Assembly: GCF_031326225.1 (NCBI RefSeq)
Contig: NZ_CP133720.1
Coordinates: 4,154,001-4,218,000, forward strand
Length of the DNA stretch: 64,000 bases
Reading direction: 5' to 3'
Source of the DNA: Undibacterium cyanobacteriorum
Lineage (GTDB): Bacteria; Pseudomonadota; Gammaproteobacteria; Burkholderiales; Burkholderiaceae_D
The translations under genes and the position numbers were made by a program. Under the pieces are notes generated by a model. The model was not told the DNA's origin, did not search any database, and saw only the letters and a program-made list of their open reading frames with translations. How positions within the stretch are numbered: position 1 is the first letter of the stretch; each line of letters starts with the position of its first letter. Positions 8,878-16,608 of the stretch are shown here, one piece after another.

Positions 8878-9255
8878 TTATTGGTAGATTCCATCAACAT
8901 AAAACCATTTGCCATCAAACTTCACGAAGCGACTTTTTTCGTGTAGTCGATGGGCTTTGCCACCAATTTTGTAACGCGCCACGAATTCCACCATGGCTTC
9001 TTTCTCTTGCGTTGTGTGTTTCTTTACTTCCAATCCTAACCACTTGGTCGGATCACCATGCACGATAGACTCCTTAGGACAAGTCCTTTCATCCCAAGTC
9101 GCTCGCAAATATGCTTCGTCGTTGAGCGTGTAGGCCGTGTAACGCGAGCGCATTAATGCTTCTGCAGTTGGTGCGACTTCCGCACCGCTGATGTAGCGGC
9201 CGCAACAGGCTGCGAATTCTTTGTTGGTGCCACAGGGGCAGATTGTTTTACTCAC
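8878..9255 (-). CDS. YchJ-family SEC-C motif protein
   Basis: Protein of 125 residues with the SEC-C-type zinc motif at the N-terminus (CPCGTNKEFAACCGRYI) and the YchJ-family core (APTAEALMRSRYTAY, then WLGLEVKKH and VEFVARYKIGG...LHEKSRFVKFDGKWFYVDG). The C-terminal part has an NTF2-like fold in this family. Function is unknown; the zinc motif resembles that of SecA. The start is GTG at 9255, preceded by AGGTAAAGC. It lies in the leucine-catabolism block without an obvious metabolic link. Confidence 0.85.
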   Translation of the reverse strand: MSKTICPCGTNKEFAACCGRYISGAEVAPTAEALMRSRYTAYTLNDEAYLRATWDERTCPKESIVHGDPTKWLGLEVKKHTTQEKEAMVEFVARYKIGGKAHRLHEKSRFVKFDGKWFYVDGIYQ

Positions 9256-9276
9256 GCTTTACCTACTTATTTCTTT

Positions 9277-9306
9277 GTAGGACGGCGCTGATTGCACCCG
9301 CCCTAC
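9277..9306. repeat. Palindromic repeat, family B copy 3 (short)
   Basis: Shortened 30-bp version with ends GTAGG and CACCCGCCCTAC; the centre has been lost. A full family C copy follows at 9320. Confidence 0.65.
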
Positions 9307-9319
9307 TTTTACCAAACGC

Positions 9320-9483
9320 TCCCTTCTCCCGCAATCGGGAGAAGGGTCGGGGATGAGGGTCGTTCAGAGTCGTACAAAATATGAAAGTACCAACGCACTC
9401 AAACTTCGCAGACTATGTATTCAAACACTGTGCAACTACTGAATCACCCTCACCCTAGCCCTCTCCCGCTTGCGGGAGAGGGG
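9320..9483. repeat. Palindromic repeat, family C copy 3
   Basis: 164-bp inverted repeat in the 294-bp gap between the rhodanese and ychJ-like genes. The left arm has CCCTTCTCCCGCAATCGGGA and GGGTCGGGGATGAGGG; the right arm has CACCCTCACCCTAGCCC and CTCTCCCGCTTGCGGGAGAG. The centre (about 60 bp) is unpaired and AT-richer. Confidence 0.8.
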
Positions 9484-9549
9484 ATATTCTTTCGACTAAC
9501 TGCAATTTAGGATTTTTTTCAAGAAGTGGGTAAGAATAACTTACCAGTT

Positions 9550-9945
9550 TCAAACTTTCTTCTCCTTCACCGCCGTAGGCGCCCCCGCCGCTTTCCATGC
9601 GCCGAAGCCGCCGTCGATGTGGGCCACGTTTTCTAGGCCCATGTCTTGTACCGTCTTCGTCGTCAATGCACTACGCCAGCCGGCTGCGCAGAATAGGATG
9701 AATTCTTTTTGTTCGCCAAACACAGGTTTGAAATACGGTGAATCTGGGTCGATCCAAAACTCGATCATGCCGCGTGGTGCATGGAAGGCGCCGGGAATAA
9801 TGCCTTCGCGTTCCAATTCACGAATATCGCGCACATCGATGAACTGCACATTCGGATCTGCTAGCTTCGCTTGCGCTTCGGCCACGCTATACGTTTTGAT
9901 CTGCGCGTTGGCTTCTTCAACCAATTGTTTGTAGCCTTTTTTCAT
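9550..9945 (-). CDS. Rhodanese-like domain protein
   Basis: Single rhodanese domain of about 131 residues, cytoplasmic (no signal peptide). The active-site loop CAAGWRS holds the catalytic cysteine that would carry a persulfide; VQFIDVRDIRELEREG and the HIDGGFGAWKAAG C-terminal motif are typical of the fold. The frame opens at a TTG at 9957, but the ATG at 9945 is the better start. It may handle sulfur transfer or detoxification; its link to the surrounding branched-chain catabolism is not clear. Flanked by palindromes on both sides. Confidence 0.88.
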   Translation of the reverse strand: MKKGYKQLVEEANAQIKTYSVAEAQAKLADPNVQFIDVRDIRELEREGIIPGAFHAPRGMIEFWIDPDSPYFKPVFGEQKEFILFCAAGWRSALTTKTVQDMGLENVAHIDGGFGAWKAAGAPTAVKEKKV

Positions 9946-9992
9946 TTTGCATCCCAATAAGTTCTAGCATTGCAGATCAATAAAAAACTCTG

Positions 9993-10101
9993 AAAACCCC
10001 TCAACGCCGAGGCGCTGAGGCGCGGAGTAAAACCTTAAAAGAGAGGTTTTCTCTGTTTTCGAATTTCTCCGAGACTCCGCGCCTCGGCGTTGAGAGGTTT
10101 T
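9993..10101. repeat. Palindromic repeat, family A copy 3
   Basis: 109-bp inverted repeat in the gap between the DsbA-like isomerase gene and the rhodanese gene. The left arm begins AAAACCCCTCAACGCCGAGG, and the right arm is its complement with one G:T wobble (GAGAGG for GAGGGG). Confidence 0.85.
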
Positions 10102-10110
10102 ATTTCAAAT

Positions 10111-10716
10111 TCAAAATCCACCCGTAGCTAACCATTTTTCTAATTGAGGCAAACGATCGTTGCCCCAGAATGGTTCGCCTTCAACGATCATCCATGGCGC
10201 GCCAAACACGCCTTTGCTCACAGCCTCTTCACAGGCTGCTGCCAATTGCGCTTTGTATTTTTCATCTTTGCAGGCCGCTGCCGCTGCTTCACCATCGAGT
10301 CCCATTGCACTCACAAACTCGGCCAGCCAAGCAATATCATTCATGCCAGCCGGGCCTGAGAAGTAAGCCTTGGTCACAGCGCGTGTGAATTCACCGACAC
10401 GGCTCGGCGCAACTTCTTTCATCCACAAGCACACACGTGCTGTGTTTTGCGTATTGATCGGAAATGGTTCTGGCAAAGTAAAAGGAATCTCAGCGTAACG
10501 CGCTGAACGTTCCATATCATGCTTGTGATAAGACGCCATGATCGGTGGACGCATCGTCAATGGACTGGAGTTAGTCGTTTTGAAGACCACTCCTAACAAC
10601 ACGGGTTTCCAATCAATTTCATAACCATACTTCGCCGCCAACTCTTCGATCACTTGCGTGGTCAAGTAGGCATAAGGTGAAACGTAGTCAAACCAATATT
10701 CGATGCGTTTGTTCAT
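10111..10716 (-). CDS. 2-hydroxychromene-2-carboxylate isomerase family (DsbA-like) protein
   Basis: About 201 residues, DsbA-like thioredoxin fold of the kappa-class GST/HCCA isomerase group. YWFDYVSPYAYL at the N-terminus carries the serine that binds glutathione in this family, and the C-terminal GVFGAPWMIVEGEPFWGNDRL segment is family-typical. I place the start at the ATG at 10716 because AAAGGAG stands just upstream; an in-frame upstream extension to 10773 looks non-coding. True HCCA isomerases act in naphthalene breakdown, for which there is no other evidence here, so a general glutathione-dependent role is more likely. Confidence 0.88.
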   Translation of the reverse strand: MNKRIEYWFDYVSPYAYLTTQVIEELAAKYGYEIDWKPVLLGVVFKTTNSSPLTMRPPIMASYHKHDMERSARYAEIPFTLPEPFPINTQNTARVCLWMKEVAPSRVGEFTRAVTKAYFSGPAGMNDIAWLAEFVSAMGLDGEAAAAACKDEKYKAQLAAACEEAVSKGVFGAPWMIVEGEPFWGNDRLPQLEKWLATGGF

Positions 10717-10810
10717 TGCTACTCCTTTGATCGGTTTCCTATCATCTACAACTTCCGGAATTTCAATTATCAATACGTCGTCACTTTCTCGAAGTGCCGG
10801 CGATACCTAT

Positions 10811-11128
10811 TCAAATAAATGTCCGAGTGAACTCGCCATTTCGATCGCTCTGAGAAATACTTCCTTCATAAGCGAAACATTCCAAGGTTATTTCCGAATT
10901 CTCGATAAAACCAATAAAACCAACCTCGATTTCACCAAGCCTTCCCGAAATGTTTGGGCTATTTAATACGACGCGCTTCTTGGGCAACGCAGGGTGACGA
11001 AAACTTAGAAAATACCCCGCCCCACTGTATTCCACTTCAAACAAACTAACTTCTCCGCCTCTAACAACATCTGCTAGACCAAGCATTTCAAGCAATTCTT
11101 TGATAATTTGCAGCTCAAAGTCTTTCAT
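10811..11128 (-). CDS. Hypothetical 105-residue protein
   Basis: I do not recognise this protein. It is small and acidic at the N-terminus (MKDFELQIIKELLEMLG), then predicted mostly beta (VSLFEVEYSGAGYFLSFRH, VGFIGFIENSEITLECFAY), with no signal peptide and no metal or nucleotide motif. It lies on the same strand as its neighbours, 34 bp after the acyl-CoA dehydrogenase stop, without a palindrome on either side, unlike most genes of this block. That spacing and coherent amino-acid composition favour a real gene. It could be a late insertion into the operon. Confidence 0.6.
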   Translation of the reverse strand: MKDFELQIIKELLEMLGLADVVRGGEVSLFEVEYSGAGYFLSFRHPALPKKRVVLNSPNISGRLGEIEVGFIGFIENSEITLECFAYEGSISQSDRNGEFTRTFI

Positions 11129-11162
11129 GCTATCAACTCACCAATCAGCGGCAAAAAATCCC

Positions 11163-12296
11163 TCAATCCATCAGCCCACGGCCAATCAAAATCTTCTGAA
11201 TATCCGAACTACCTTCATAGATCTGGCAAACACGCACATCGCGATAAATGCGCTCGACTGGGAAGTCGCTCACATAGCCATAGCCACCGTGAATTTGAAT
11301 CGCATCGGAACACACTTTTTCTGCCATTTCGGACGCAAACAGTTTGGCCATGGCAGCTTCCTTTAAGCATGGTTTGCCGGCGTCTTTCATACTCGCTGCA
11401 TGCCAAATCAATTGGCGTGCAGCTTCGATTTGTGTCGCCATGTCGGCCAAGCGGAATTGCACCGCTTGATGTTCAAAAATAGGCTTGCCAAACGTACGGC
11501 GATCTTTCGCATAAGTTAGGGCTGCCTCAAATGCAGCGCGTGCCATACCGACTGATTGCGAAGCGATACCGATGCGGCCACCTTCCAAACCCGACAAAGC
11601 GATCTTGTAGCCCATACCTTCTTCGCCAATCAAATTAGCAGCGGGGATGCGGCAGTTTTCAAACAAGATCTGCGCGGTGTCTGAGGAATGTTGCCCCATT
11701 TTATGTTCGAGACTCGCAACGATATAACCTGGGGTTTTGGTATCAACCCAAAAAGCGCTGATGCCTTTCTTGCCTGCTGCTTTATCTGTCATTGCCATCA
11801 CAATCGCGACATCGGCGTGCTTACCGCTGGTGATGAATTGCTTCACACCATTCAGCACATACTCATCGTCTTCACGCTTTGCAGTGGTTTTCAGATCAGC
11901 CGCATCGCTACCGGCATGTGGCTCCGTTAAACAAAACGCGCCGAGTTTTTCACCACTAGCGAGCGGGCGCAACCATCGTTCCTTTTGCTGTGCGTTGGCA
12001 TACATCATGCCAATACTACAAACGGGGCAATTATTCACGGATACGACAGTGGACGTTCCGCCATCACCAGCAGCGATTTCTTCCAACACCAAGGCCAGTG
12101 AAAGATAGTCCATACCGGCGCCGCCCAATTCTTCTGGAACCGCCACGCCATACGCACCCATCGCCGCCAATTCTTTGAGTTCTTCTGCGGGGAAGTGATG
12201 CTCTTTATCCCAACGCGCGGCATTCGGCGTAATGCGCTCTTGCACAAAGCTACGCACTGCATCGCGGATCATTTCGTGTTCTGATGTTAGTTGCAT
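11163..12296 (-). CDS. Acyl-CoA dehydrogenase (short/branched chain type)
   Basis: FAD flavoenzyme of 377 residues that oxidises a short or branched acyl-CoA to the enoyl-CoA and passes electrons to ETF. FAD-contact motif AFCLTEPHAGSDAADLKTTA, the substrate/FAD segment ARAAFEAALTYAKDRRTFGKP and the C-terminal YEGSSDIQKILIGR are present; the glutamate in YEG is the catalytic base position of short-chain and short-branched-chain dehydrogenases. This differs from LiuA, which has its base earlier in the chain, so the block encodes two acyl-CoA dehydrogenases with different base positions. Substrate likely butyryl-, isobutyryl- or 2-methylbutyryl-CoA; not decidable by eye. Confidence 0.92.
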   Translation of the reverse strand: MQLTSEHEMIRDAVRSFVQERITPNAARWDKEHHFPAEELKELAAMGAYGVAVPEELGGAGMDYLSLALVLEEIAAGDGGTSTVVSVNNCPVCSIGMMYANAQQKERWLRPLASGEKLGAFCLTEPHAGSDAADLKTTAKREDDEYVLNGVKQFITSGKHADVAIVMAMTDKAAGKKGISAFWVDTKTPGYIVASLEHKMGQHSSDTAQILFENCRIPAANLIGEEGMGYKIALSGLEGGRIGIASQSVGMARAAFEAALTYAKDRRTFGKPIFEHQAVQFRLADMATQIEAARQLIWHAASMKDAGKPCLKEAAMAKLFASEMAEKVCSDAIQIHGGYGYVSDFPVERIYRDVRVCQIYEGSSDIQKILIGRGLMD

Positions 12297-12322
12297 GTTC
12301 TTACCTGTTTACGAATATTTTT

Positions 12323-12356
12323 AAAACCCCTCAACGCCGAGACGCTGAGGGGTTTT
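12323..12356. repeat. Palindromic repeat, family A copy 4 (internally deleted)
   Basis: Only 34 bp: AAAACCCCTCA, a 12-base loop, then TGAGGGGTTTT. This is a perfect 11-bp stem made of the two outer ends of family A with the middle missing. It resembles a terminator stem on either strand, with a short T tract. Confidence 0.8.
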
Positions 12357-12362
12357 CTTCAA

Positions 12363-13031
12363 TTACCAATCCAACTGCGACCCGTCATAACTCAGAAACT
12401 GTCCATTCTGAGCGTGACCGCTCTCAGCAATCACATGCCGCATTCCTGCAACGCTGACTTCGACACTGATTTCTGCACCTGCCCCGCCCATATCGGTCTG
12501 AACCCATCCTGGATGAAAGGCGATGCAAGTCGCTTTCTGTGCGCTGAGTGACACATCCTTTAAAACCGAATTCAAAGCCGCTTTACTGGCGCGATATAAC
12601 CAAGACGAATTATTCTCGCGCATGCCAATCGATCCCATAGTCGAAGACAGCGCCGCCAATTTTCCCGCGGCGTTTTCGACTAGTGGCAAAAGAATAGGCA
12701 AGATGCGCATAGCGGCTAAGACATTGGTATGCATGACTTCGTCAAAGCTAGGTTGAAACGGTGTTTGCAAGCCTTGTGTGCGAGTCCCTAGCACACCAGC
12801 ATTCAAAATCGCCACATCGATTTTTTCATCATCAAGTCGCCAGCCTAAGCCAGCACAATCATTGAGATTATTCACATCCATCGGCATCGTTTCGCAGCCC
12901 AGACTTTTCAGATTTTCCAAACCCTCGGGCGTGCGCGCAGTCGCAATCACACGCCATCCTGCTGCTTTGTACTGACGTGCAAATTCGTATCCGATTCCTC
13001 GTGAGGCACCGATGATGAGTGCTGTTGGCAT
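12363..13031 (-). CDS. SDR family NAD(P)-dependent oxidoreductase
   Basis: About 222 residues. Rossmann dinucleotide motif at the start (ALIIGASRGIGYEFARQY), VAILNAGVLG (the NAG motif) and the catalytic pair SSWLYRASKAALN (Tyr-x-x-x-Lys). Start set at ATG 13031, since the upstream extension reads into repeat family D and a GGAGT site precedes the ATG. Substrate unknown; its position between the thiolase and an acyl-CoA dehydrogenase suggests a hydroxyacyl-CoA or related carbonyl substrate, but this is inference only. Confidence 0.9.
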   Translation of the reverse strand: MPTALIIGASRGIGYEFARQYKAAGWRVIATARTPEGLENLKSLGCETMPMDVNNLNDCAGLGWRLDDEKIDVAILNAGVLGTRTQGLQTPFQPSFDEVMHTNVLAAMRILPILLPLVENAAGKLAALSSTMGSIGMRENNSSWLYRASKAALNSVLKDVSLSAQKATCIAFHPGWVQTDMGGAGAEISVEVSVAGMRHVIAESGHAQNGQFLSYDGSQLDW

Positions 13032-13050
13032 TAGTTTTGACTCCGGTTTT

Positions 13051-13112
13051 GTAGGTTGGGCTGGCAAGCCCAACTTCGCAATTTCATTGTTGGGCTTACC
13101 GGCCCAACCTAC
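13051..13112. repeat. Palindromic repeat, family D (single copy)
   Basis: 62-bp inverted repeat with arms GTAGGTTGGGCTGGCAAGCCC and its near complement, ends GTAGGTTGGGC/GCCCAACCTAC, occupying the 86-bp gap between the thiolase and SDR genes. Palindromes of this GTAGGTTGGG type are common in proteobacterial intergenic DNA. Confidence 0.85.
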
Positions 13113-13117
13113 GTTTA

Positions 13118-14299
13118 TTACACCAACTCAATCGCCATCGCGGTCGCTTCACCGCCACCGATACACAAAGAAGCCACGCCACGTTTGCCGCCACGTGCTT
13201 TCAAAGCGCCGATCAGTGTCACGATAATACGAGCACCGGATGCGCCGATTGGGTGACCGAGCGCGCAAGCACCACCATGGACATTGATCTTGTCGTGTGG
13301 GATGTTCAAGTCATGCATCGCTGCCATAGGTACTGCGGCGAAAGCTTCATTGACTTCAAACAGATCGACATCAGCAGTAGTCCATCCTACTTTTTTGTAG
13401 AGTTTTTCGATGGAACCCACTGGGGCAGTCGTGAACCAACCTGGTTCTTGTGCATGCGTTGCATGGCCCAAAATTTTCGCGATTGGTGTCAAGCCTAATT
13501 CTTTGGCTTTCGATTCACGCATCAAGACCAATGCCGCTGCACCATCGTTGATGGAAGAGGAAGATGCCGCTGTAATCGTGCCATCTTTTTTGAAAGCTGG
13601 TTTCAAGTTAGGGATCTTATCGATCTTCGCTTTCAATGGGCCTTCATCTTTATCGATCACGACATCACCACCACGACCAGACACGGTCACTGGCGCGATT
13701 TCCCATGCGAACGCACCACTGTTTGCTGCCGCTTGGGCACGCGTCACAGAAGCAATCGCAAAGGCGTCTTGTGCTTCACGGGTGAAGCCATATTTGCTGG
13801 AGCAATCTTCTGCAAAAGTGCCCATAGAGCGGCCTTTGTCATAAGCGTCTTCTAAGCCGTCGAGCATCATGTGGTCGAAAATTTGGCCGTGGCCGATACG
13901 GTAACCGCCACGTGCTTTCGGAATCAAATACGGTGCATTCGTCATCGATTCCATACCGCCAGAGATCATGACTTCATTGCTGCCTGCCAAAATCGAATCG
14001 TAAGCCATCATGGTGGCCTTCATCGCGGAACCGCACATCTTCGACAAAGTCACAGCACCAGTCGAATACGGCAAGCCCGCAGCCAACAAAGCTTGACGTG
14101 CTGGCGCCTGACCTTGACCTGCCATCAAGCAGTTACCGAACAATACTTCCTCGATCAACTCTGGCTTCACACCAGCACGCTCAACCGCCGCCTTGATAGC
14201 CACCGCACCCAATTGACTCGCTGTCAAAGAAGCGAAATCACTTTGAAAAGCGCCCATAGGTGTACGTGCTGCGCCGACGATTACGATAGGATCATTCAT
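13118..14299 (-). CDS. Acetyl-CoA C-acetyltransferase (thiolase)
   Basis: 393 residues, biosynthetic/degradative short-chain thiolase. The nucleophilic cysteine is in LSKMCGSAMKA; GGMESMTNAPY, the His motif VHGGACALGHPIGASGARI and the second Cys region ASLCIGGGEATAMAIE follow. It cleaves acetoacetyl-CoA to two acetyl-CoA or the reverse. In this block it would finish leucine breakdown, since HMG-CoA lyase yields acetoacetate and acetyl-CoA. A GGAG site stands 6 bases before the ATG. AceK, the next gene upstream, ties acetyl-CoA supply to the glyoxylate shunt. Confidence 0.94.
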   Translation of the reverse strand: MNDPIVIVGAARTPMGAFQSDFASLTASQLGAVAIKAAVERAGVKPELIEEVLFGNCLMAGQGQAPARQALLAAGLPYSTGAVTLSKMCGSAMKATMMAYDSILAGSNEVMISGGMESMTNAPYLIPKARGGYRIGHGQIFDHMMLDGLEDAYDKGRSMGTFAEDCSSKYGFTREAQDAFAIASVTRAQAAANSGAFAWEIAPVTVSGRGGDVVIDKDEGPLKAKIDKIPNLKPAFKKDGTITAASSSSINDGAAALVLMRESKAKELGLTPIAKILGHATHAQEPGWFTTAPVGSIEKLYKKVGWTTADVDLFEVNEAFAAVPMAAMHDLNIPHDKINVHGGACALGHPIGASGARIIVTLIGALKARGGKRGVASLCIGGGEATAMAIELV

Positions 14300-14380
14300 G
14301 GTTTTCTCCAGATTTATTGATAACTACTTTTTTGAAAATATTCTTTTAGCTGCTTCGATACAAAACAAAATTTTTACTTC

Positions 14381-14405
14381 TCAGCGCAGGTTTCACCCGC
14401 CCTAC
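14381..14405. repeat. Half copy of palindromic repeat family B
   Basis: Only the right arm (GCAGGTTTCACCCGCCCTAC) is present; the left arm is lost. It lies in the thiolase-aceK gap before the two family E elements. Confidence 0.55.
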
Positions 14406-14431
14406 AAAATTTATTGAAATCCTGCTCACAA

Positions 14432-14528
14432 GGCTGACGCAATCGCGTCCCAGCTAGGCACGCCGTCGAAGACAGTGCACACGCACAGCTAGACGGCACA
14501 TCAACCCTGGGGCGGGATTTCACAAGCC
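14432..14528. repeat. 97-bp palindromic element, family E copy 1 (decayed)
   Basis: First of two direct copies of a 97-bp element that is itself an inverted repeat. The first 28 bases (from GGCTGACGCAATCGCG) are identical to copy 2. It has 13 differences from copy 2; five of them (element positions 75, 84, 91, 92, 93) break outer-stem pairs, so this copy appears to be losing its fold. The inner stem GCCGTC/GACGGC is intact. Confidence 0.9.
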
Positions 14529-14544
14529 GCCATAACTCTTACAA

Positions 14545-14641
14545 GGCTGACGCAATCGCGTCCCAGCTAGGCGTGCCGTCGAAGACAGTGCGCATGCACG
14601 GCGAGACGGCGCAACAACGCTGGGGCGCGATTTCGTCAGCC
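14545..14641. repeat. 97-bp palindromic element, family E copy 2 (intact; overlaps aceK stop)
   Basis: Same length as copy 1, starting 113 bp after it. The outer 23-bp arms (14545-14567 and 14619-14641) pair with one mismatch and one wobble. An inner 6-bp stem GCCGTC/GACGGC and an apical GTGC-GCAT-GCAC stem follow. Read on the minus strand, its terminal GGCTGA provides the last glycine codon and the TGA stop of aceK. Confidence 0.9.
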
Positions 14642-16420
14642 GCCTCCAAATCGAATTTCCTGGGGATATGGGAATACATCATCCACCTTCCCCTTCAAAA
14701 TTCTGTCTTTTCTTTCCTGCCAATACTGCGCCGTCAATAGATCGGCATGGTGTTTCATGAAATACTGTTTTACCTTGGCGTTGCCTAACAAGAAGCTGCC
14801 GAACTGCTCTGGGAACACATCGTTCTTTGCAATCGGATACCACGGTTCGGCGGACATCTCGTCCTCTTCATTACGTGGTTGTGGAATATTCCGGAAATTG
14901 CAATCGACGATGGTTTCGATCTCATCGTAGTCGTAAAACACAACGCGTTTATGACGCGTCACGCCAAAGTTCTTGTACAGCATATCGCCAGGGAAAATAT
15001 TCGCAGCGACCAAATCTTTAATCGCGTTGCCGTACTCGATAATCGCATGCTCGATCGCTGCATCATCACCGCGTTGCTCGGCTTCCATCAGCCAAATATT
15101 CAGTGGCGTCATGCGACGTTCAATGTACAAGTGCTTGATGATGACTTCGTCCTCGTTCACTTCCAAAATCGACGGTGCATAACTACGAATTTCCGCGAGT
15201 AGATCTTCAGAAAAACGTGAGCGCGGGAAAGCCACATCGGAGTATTCCAAAGTATCGGCCAAACGGCCTACGCGATCATGGTTCTTGACCAACTGATACT
15301 TCTCTTTGATCAAAGCTTTCGAGGTTTCCTTCGGCGGTGGAAAACTGTCCTTGATCAATTTGAATACATAGGGAAATGAAGGTAAGGCAAATACCAGCAT
15401 CACTAAGCCGCGGATACCAGGTGCCACGGCGATCATATCGGACGAGTATTTCAAATGATGCAGGAAGTCACGGTAGAACAAATTCTTGCCGTGCTTTTGC
15501 AAACCCAACATAGTGTAGATCTCGCTGCGCGGCTTGCGTGGCAAGATACTGCGAATAAACTGGACATAGGCCGATGGCACATCCATATCGACCATGAAGT
15601 AAGCGCGCGTGAACGAAAACAAGACCGTGATGTGCATGTTGTCGAACAAGATCGTGTCGAGGATCAACTCCCTATTTTTATTGTGAATAATGGGAATCAC
15701 AAACGGCATTTCTTGATTGCCGTTGATACTCTTGCCGATGATGTAGGCTGCTTTGTTACGGAAGAATAAGCTGGCTAAAACTTGTAGCTGATGATTCGGT
15801 TCGAAACGCGCATCACCAAATTGCTCCAACAAGCGCGCTTCAACTTTCGCGATGTCCGCATCAAGGTGCGCAAATGGTGTTTGTAGTTGAAAATTAGTGA
15901 CGATACGTTTTAAGCTAAAGCTCAGACCATCAGCGGCTGGATAGTACACGCGATAAGTCGCGGGCGTGTCTTCGCGTTCGATGTAATCGGTCGCCGTCGC
16001 TGGACGTACAAAGATAAAATCATTGTGAAAATAAGTACGATGCAAGAGCTTAGTGCAAACGGTATTGAAGAACGTTTCCGCTAACTCAGGTCGCAAATGA
16101 TCGATCAGCAAACCCATGTAATGCAACTTCACCTCGCGCCACACCTCGTCCGTTAAATCCTCTTTGTCGTATTCATCCTCAAGAATTTGAACGCACTCTT
16201 TAGCACGTCGATCATAGTAGGCAATCCGCTCGCGGGCATCCTCCTGCGCCGCTTTCCAATCCGCCTTCTCAAACCGCTGCTTCGCCAACTGCGTAGTGGC
16301 ACGGAACAAGCGGTAATGCTTATCAAAACCGTCGAGTATGGTCCTTGCAATGTCGAATGCAATTTGCGAAGACAACAATTTAGGAAAAGCGATTTGGGGC
16401 ATCAGCGTCAACCGTTTCAA
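14636..16420 (-). CDS. aceK: Isocitrate dehydrogenase kinase/phosphatase
   Basis: Bifunctional enzyme that phosphorylates isocitrate dehydrogenase to push isocitrate into the glyoxylate shunt and reverses this when carbon is ample. Length (up to 594 residues) fits the family. The nucleotide-binding segment VAPGIRGLVMLVFALPSFPYVFK region is recognisable, as are RRMTPLNIWLMEAE and FPGDMLYKNFGVTRHKRVVFYDYDE, which contain conserved kinase residues. The start is either TTG 16420 or ATG 16402. The C-terminus is odd: its last two codons and stop lie within a palindromic repeat. Presence among leucine-catabolic genes makes sense because leucine gives only acetyl units. Confidence 0.96.
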   Translation of the reverse strand: MKRLTLMPQIAFPKLLSSQIAFDIARTILDGFDKHYRLFRATTQLAKQRFEKADWKAAQEDARERIAYYDRRAKECVQILEDEYDKEDLTDEVWREVKLHYMGLLIDHLRPELAETFFNTVCTKLLHRTYFHNDFIFVRPATATDYIEREDTPATYRVYYPAADGLSFSLKRIVTNFQLQTPFAHLDADIAKVEARLLEQFGDARFEPNHQLQVLASLFFRNKAAYIIGKSINGNQEMPFVIPIIHNKNRELILDTILFDNMHITVLFSFTRAYFMVDMDVPSAYVQFIRSILPRKPRSEIYTMLGLQKHGKNLFYRDFLHHLKYSSDMIAVAPGIRGLVMLVFALPSFPYVFKLIKDSFPPPKETSKALIKEKYQLVKNHDRVGRLADTLEYSDVAFPRSRFSEDLLAEIRSYAPSILEVNEDEVIIKHLYIERRMTPLNIWLMEAEQRGDDAAIEHAIIEYGNAIKDLVAANIFPGDMLYKNFGVTRHKRVVFYDYDEIETIVDCNFRNIPQPRNEEDEMSAEPWYPIAKNDVFPEQFGSFLLGNAKVKQYFMKHHADLLTAQYWQERKDRILKGKVDDVFPYPQEIRFGGG

Positions 16421-16498
16421 AACCTCTCAACACAAACTCGCAAGGAACCGAGTTCAACGATTTTCAGAATTGCGTACCACGAACCAATGACCGTTGAG

Positions 16499-16596
16499 AA
16501 ATTCGATTATGGGGAAGCAGTTCAAGGCGCCGCCCGCAGCAATATGTCGATATTGCGAGGACCGGCAACGCCGAAATGCACCCCAGAATCGGATTT
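16499..16596. repeat. 98-bp palindromic element, family F copy 2
   Basis: Partner of 6975-7072. It starts 12 bp after the liuA stop on the minus strand, just as copy 1 starts 13 bp after the mccB stop. The apex GCAATAT-GTCG-ATATTGC and the following GAGGA are invariant, while the flanking stem has GCCG/CGGC-type pairs where copy 1 has GAAA/TTTC-type pairs. Confidence 0.9.
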
Positions 16597-16608
16597 ATCA
16601 ATGCGTCA

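Noticed and set aside
14432..14641. Palindromic tandem copies as integron attC sites
   Set aside because: The size and the hairpin fit loosely, but the GTTRRRY and RYYYAAC core boxes are missing and there is no integrase or cassette array.
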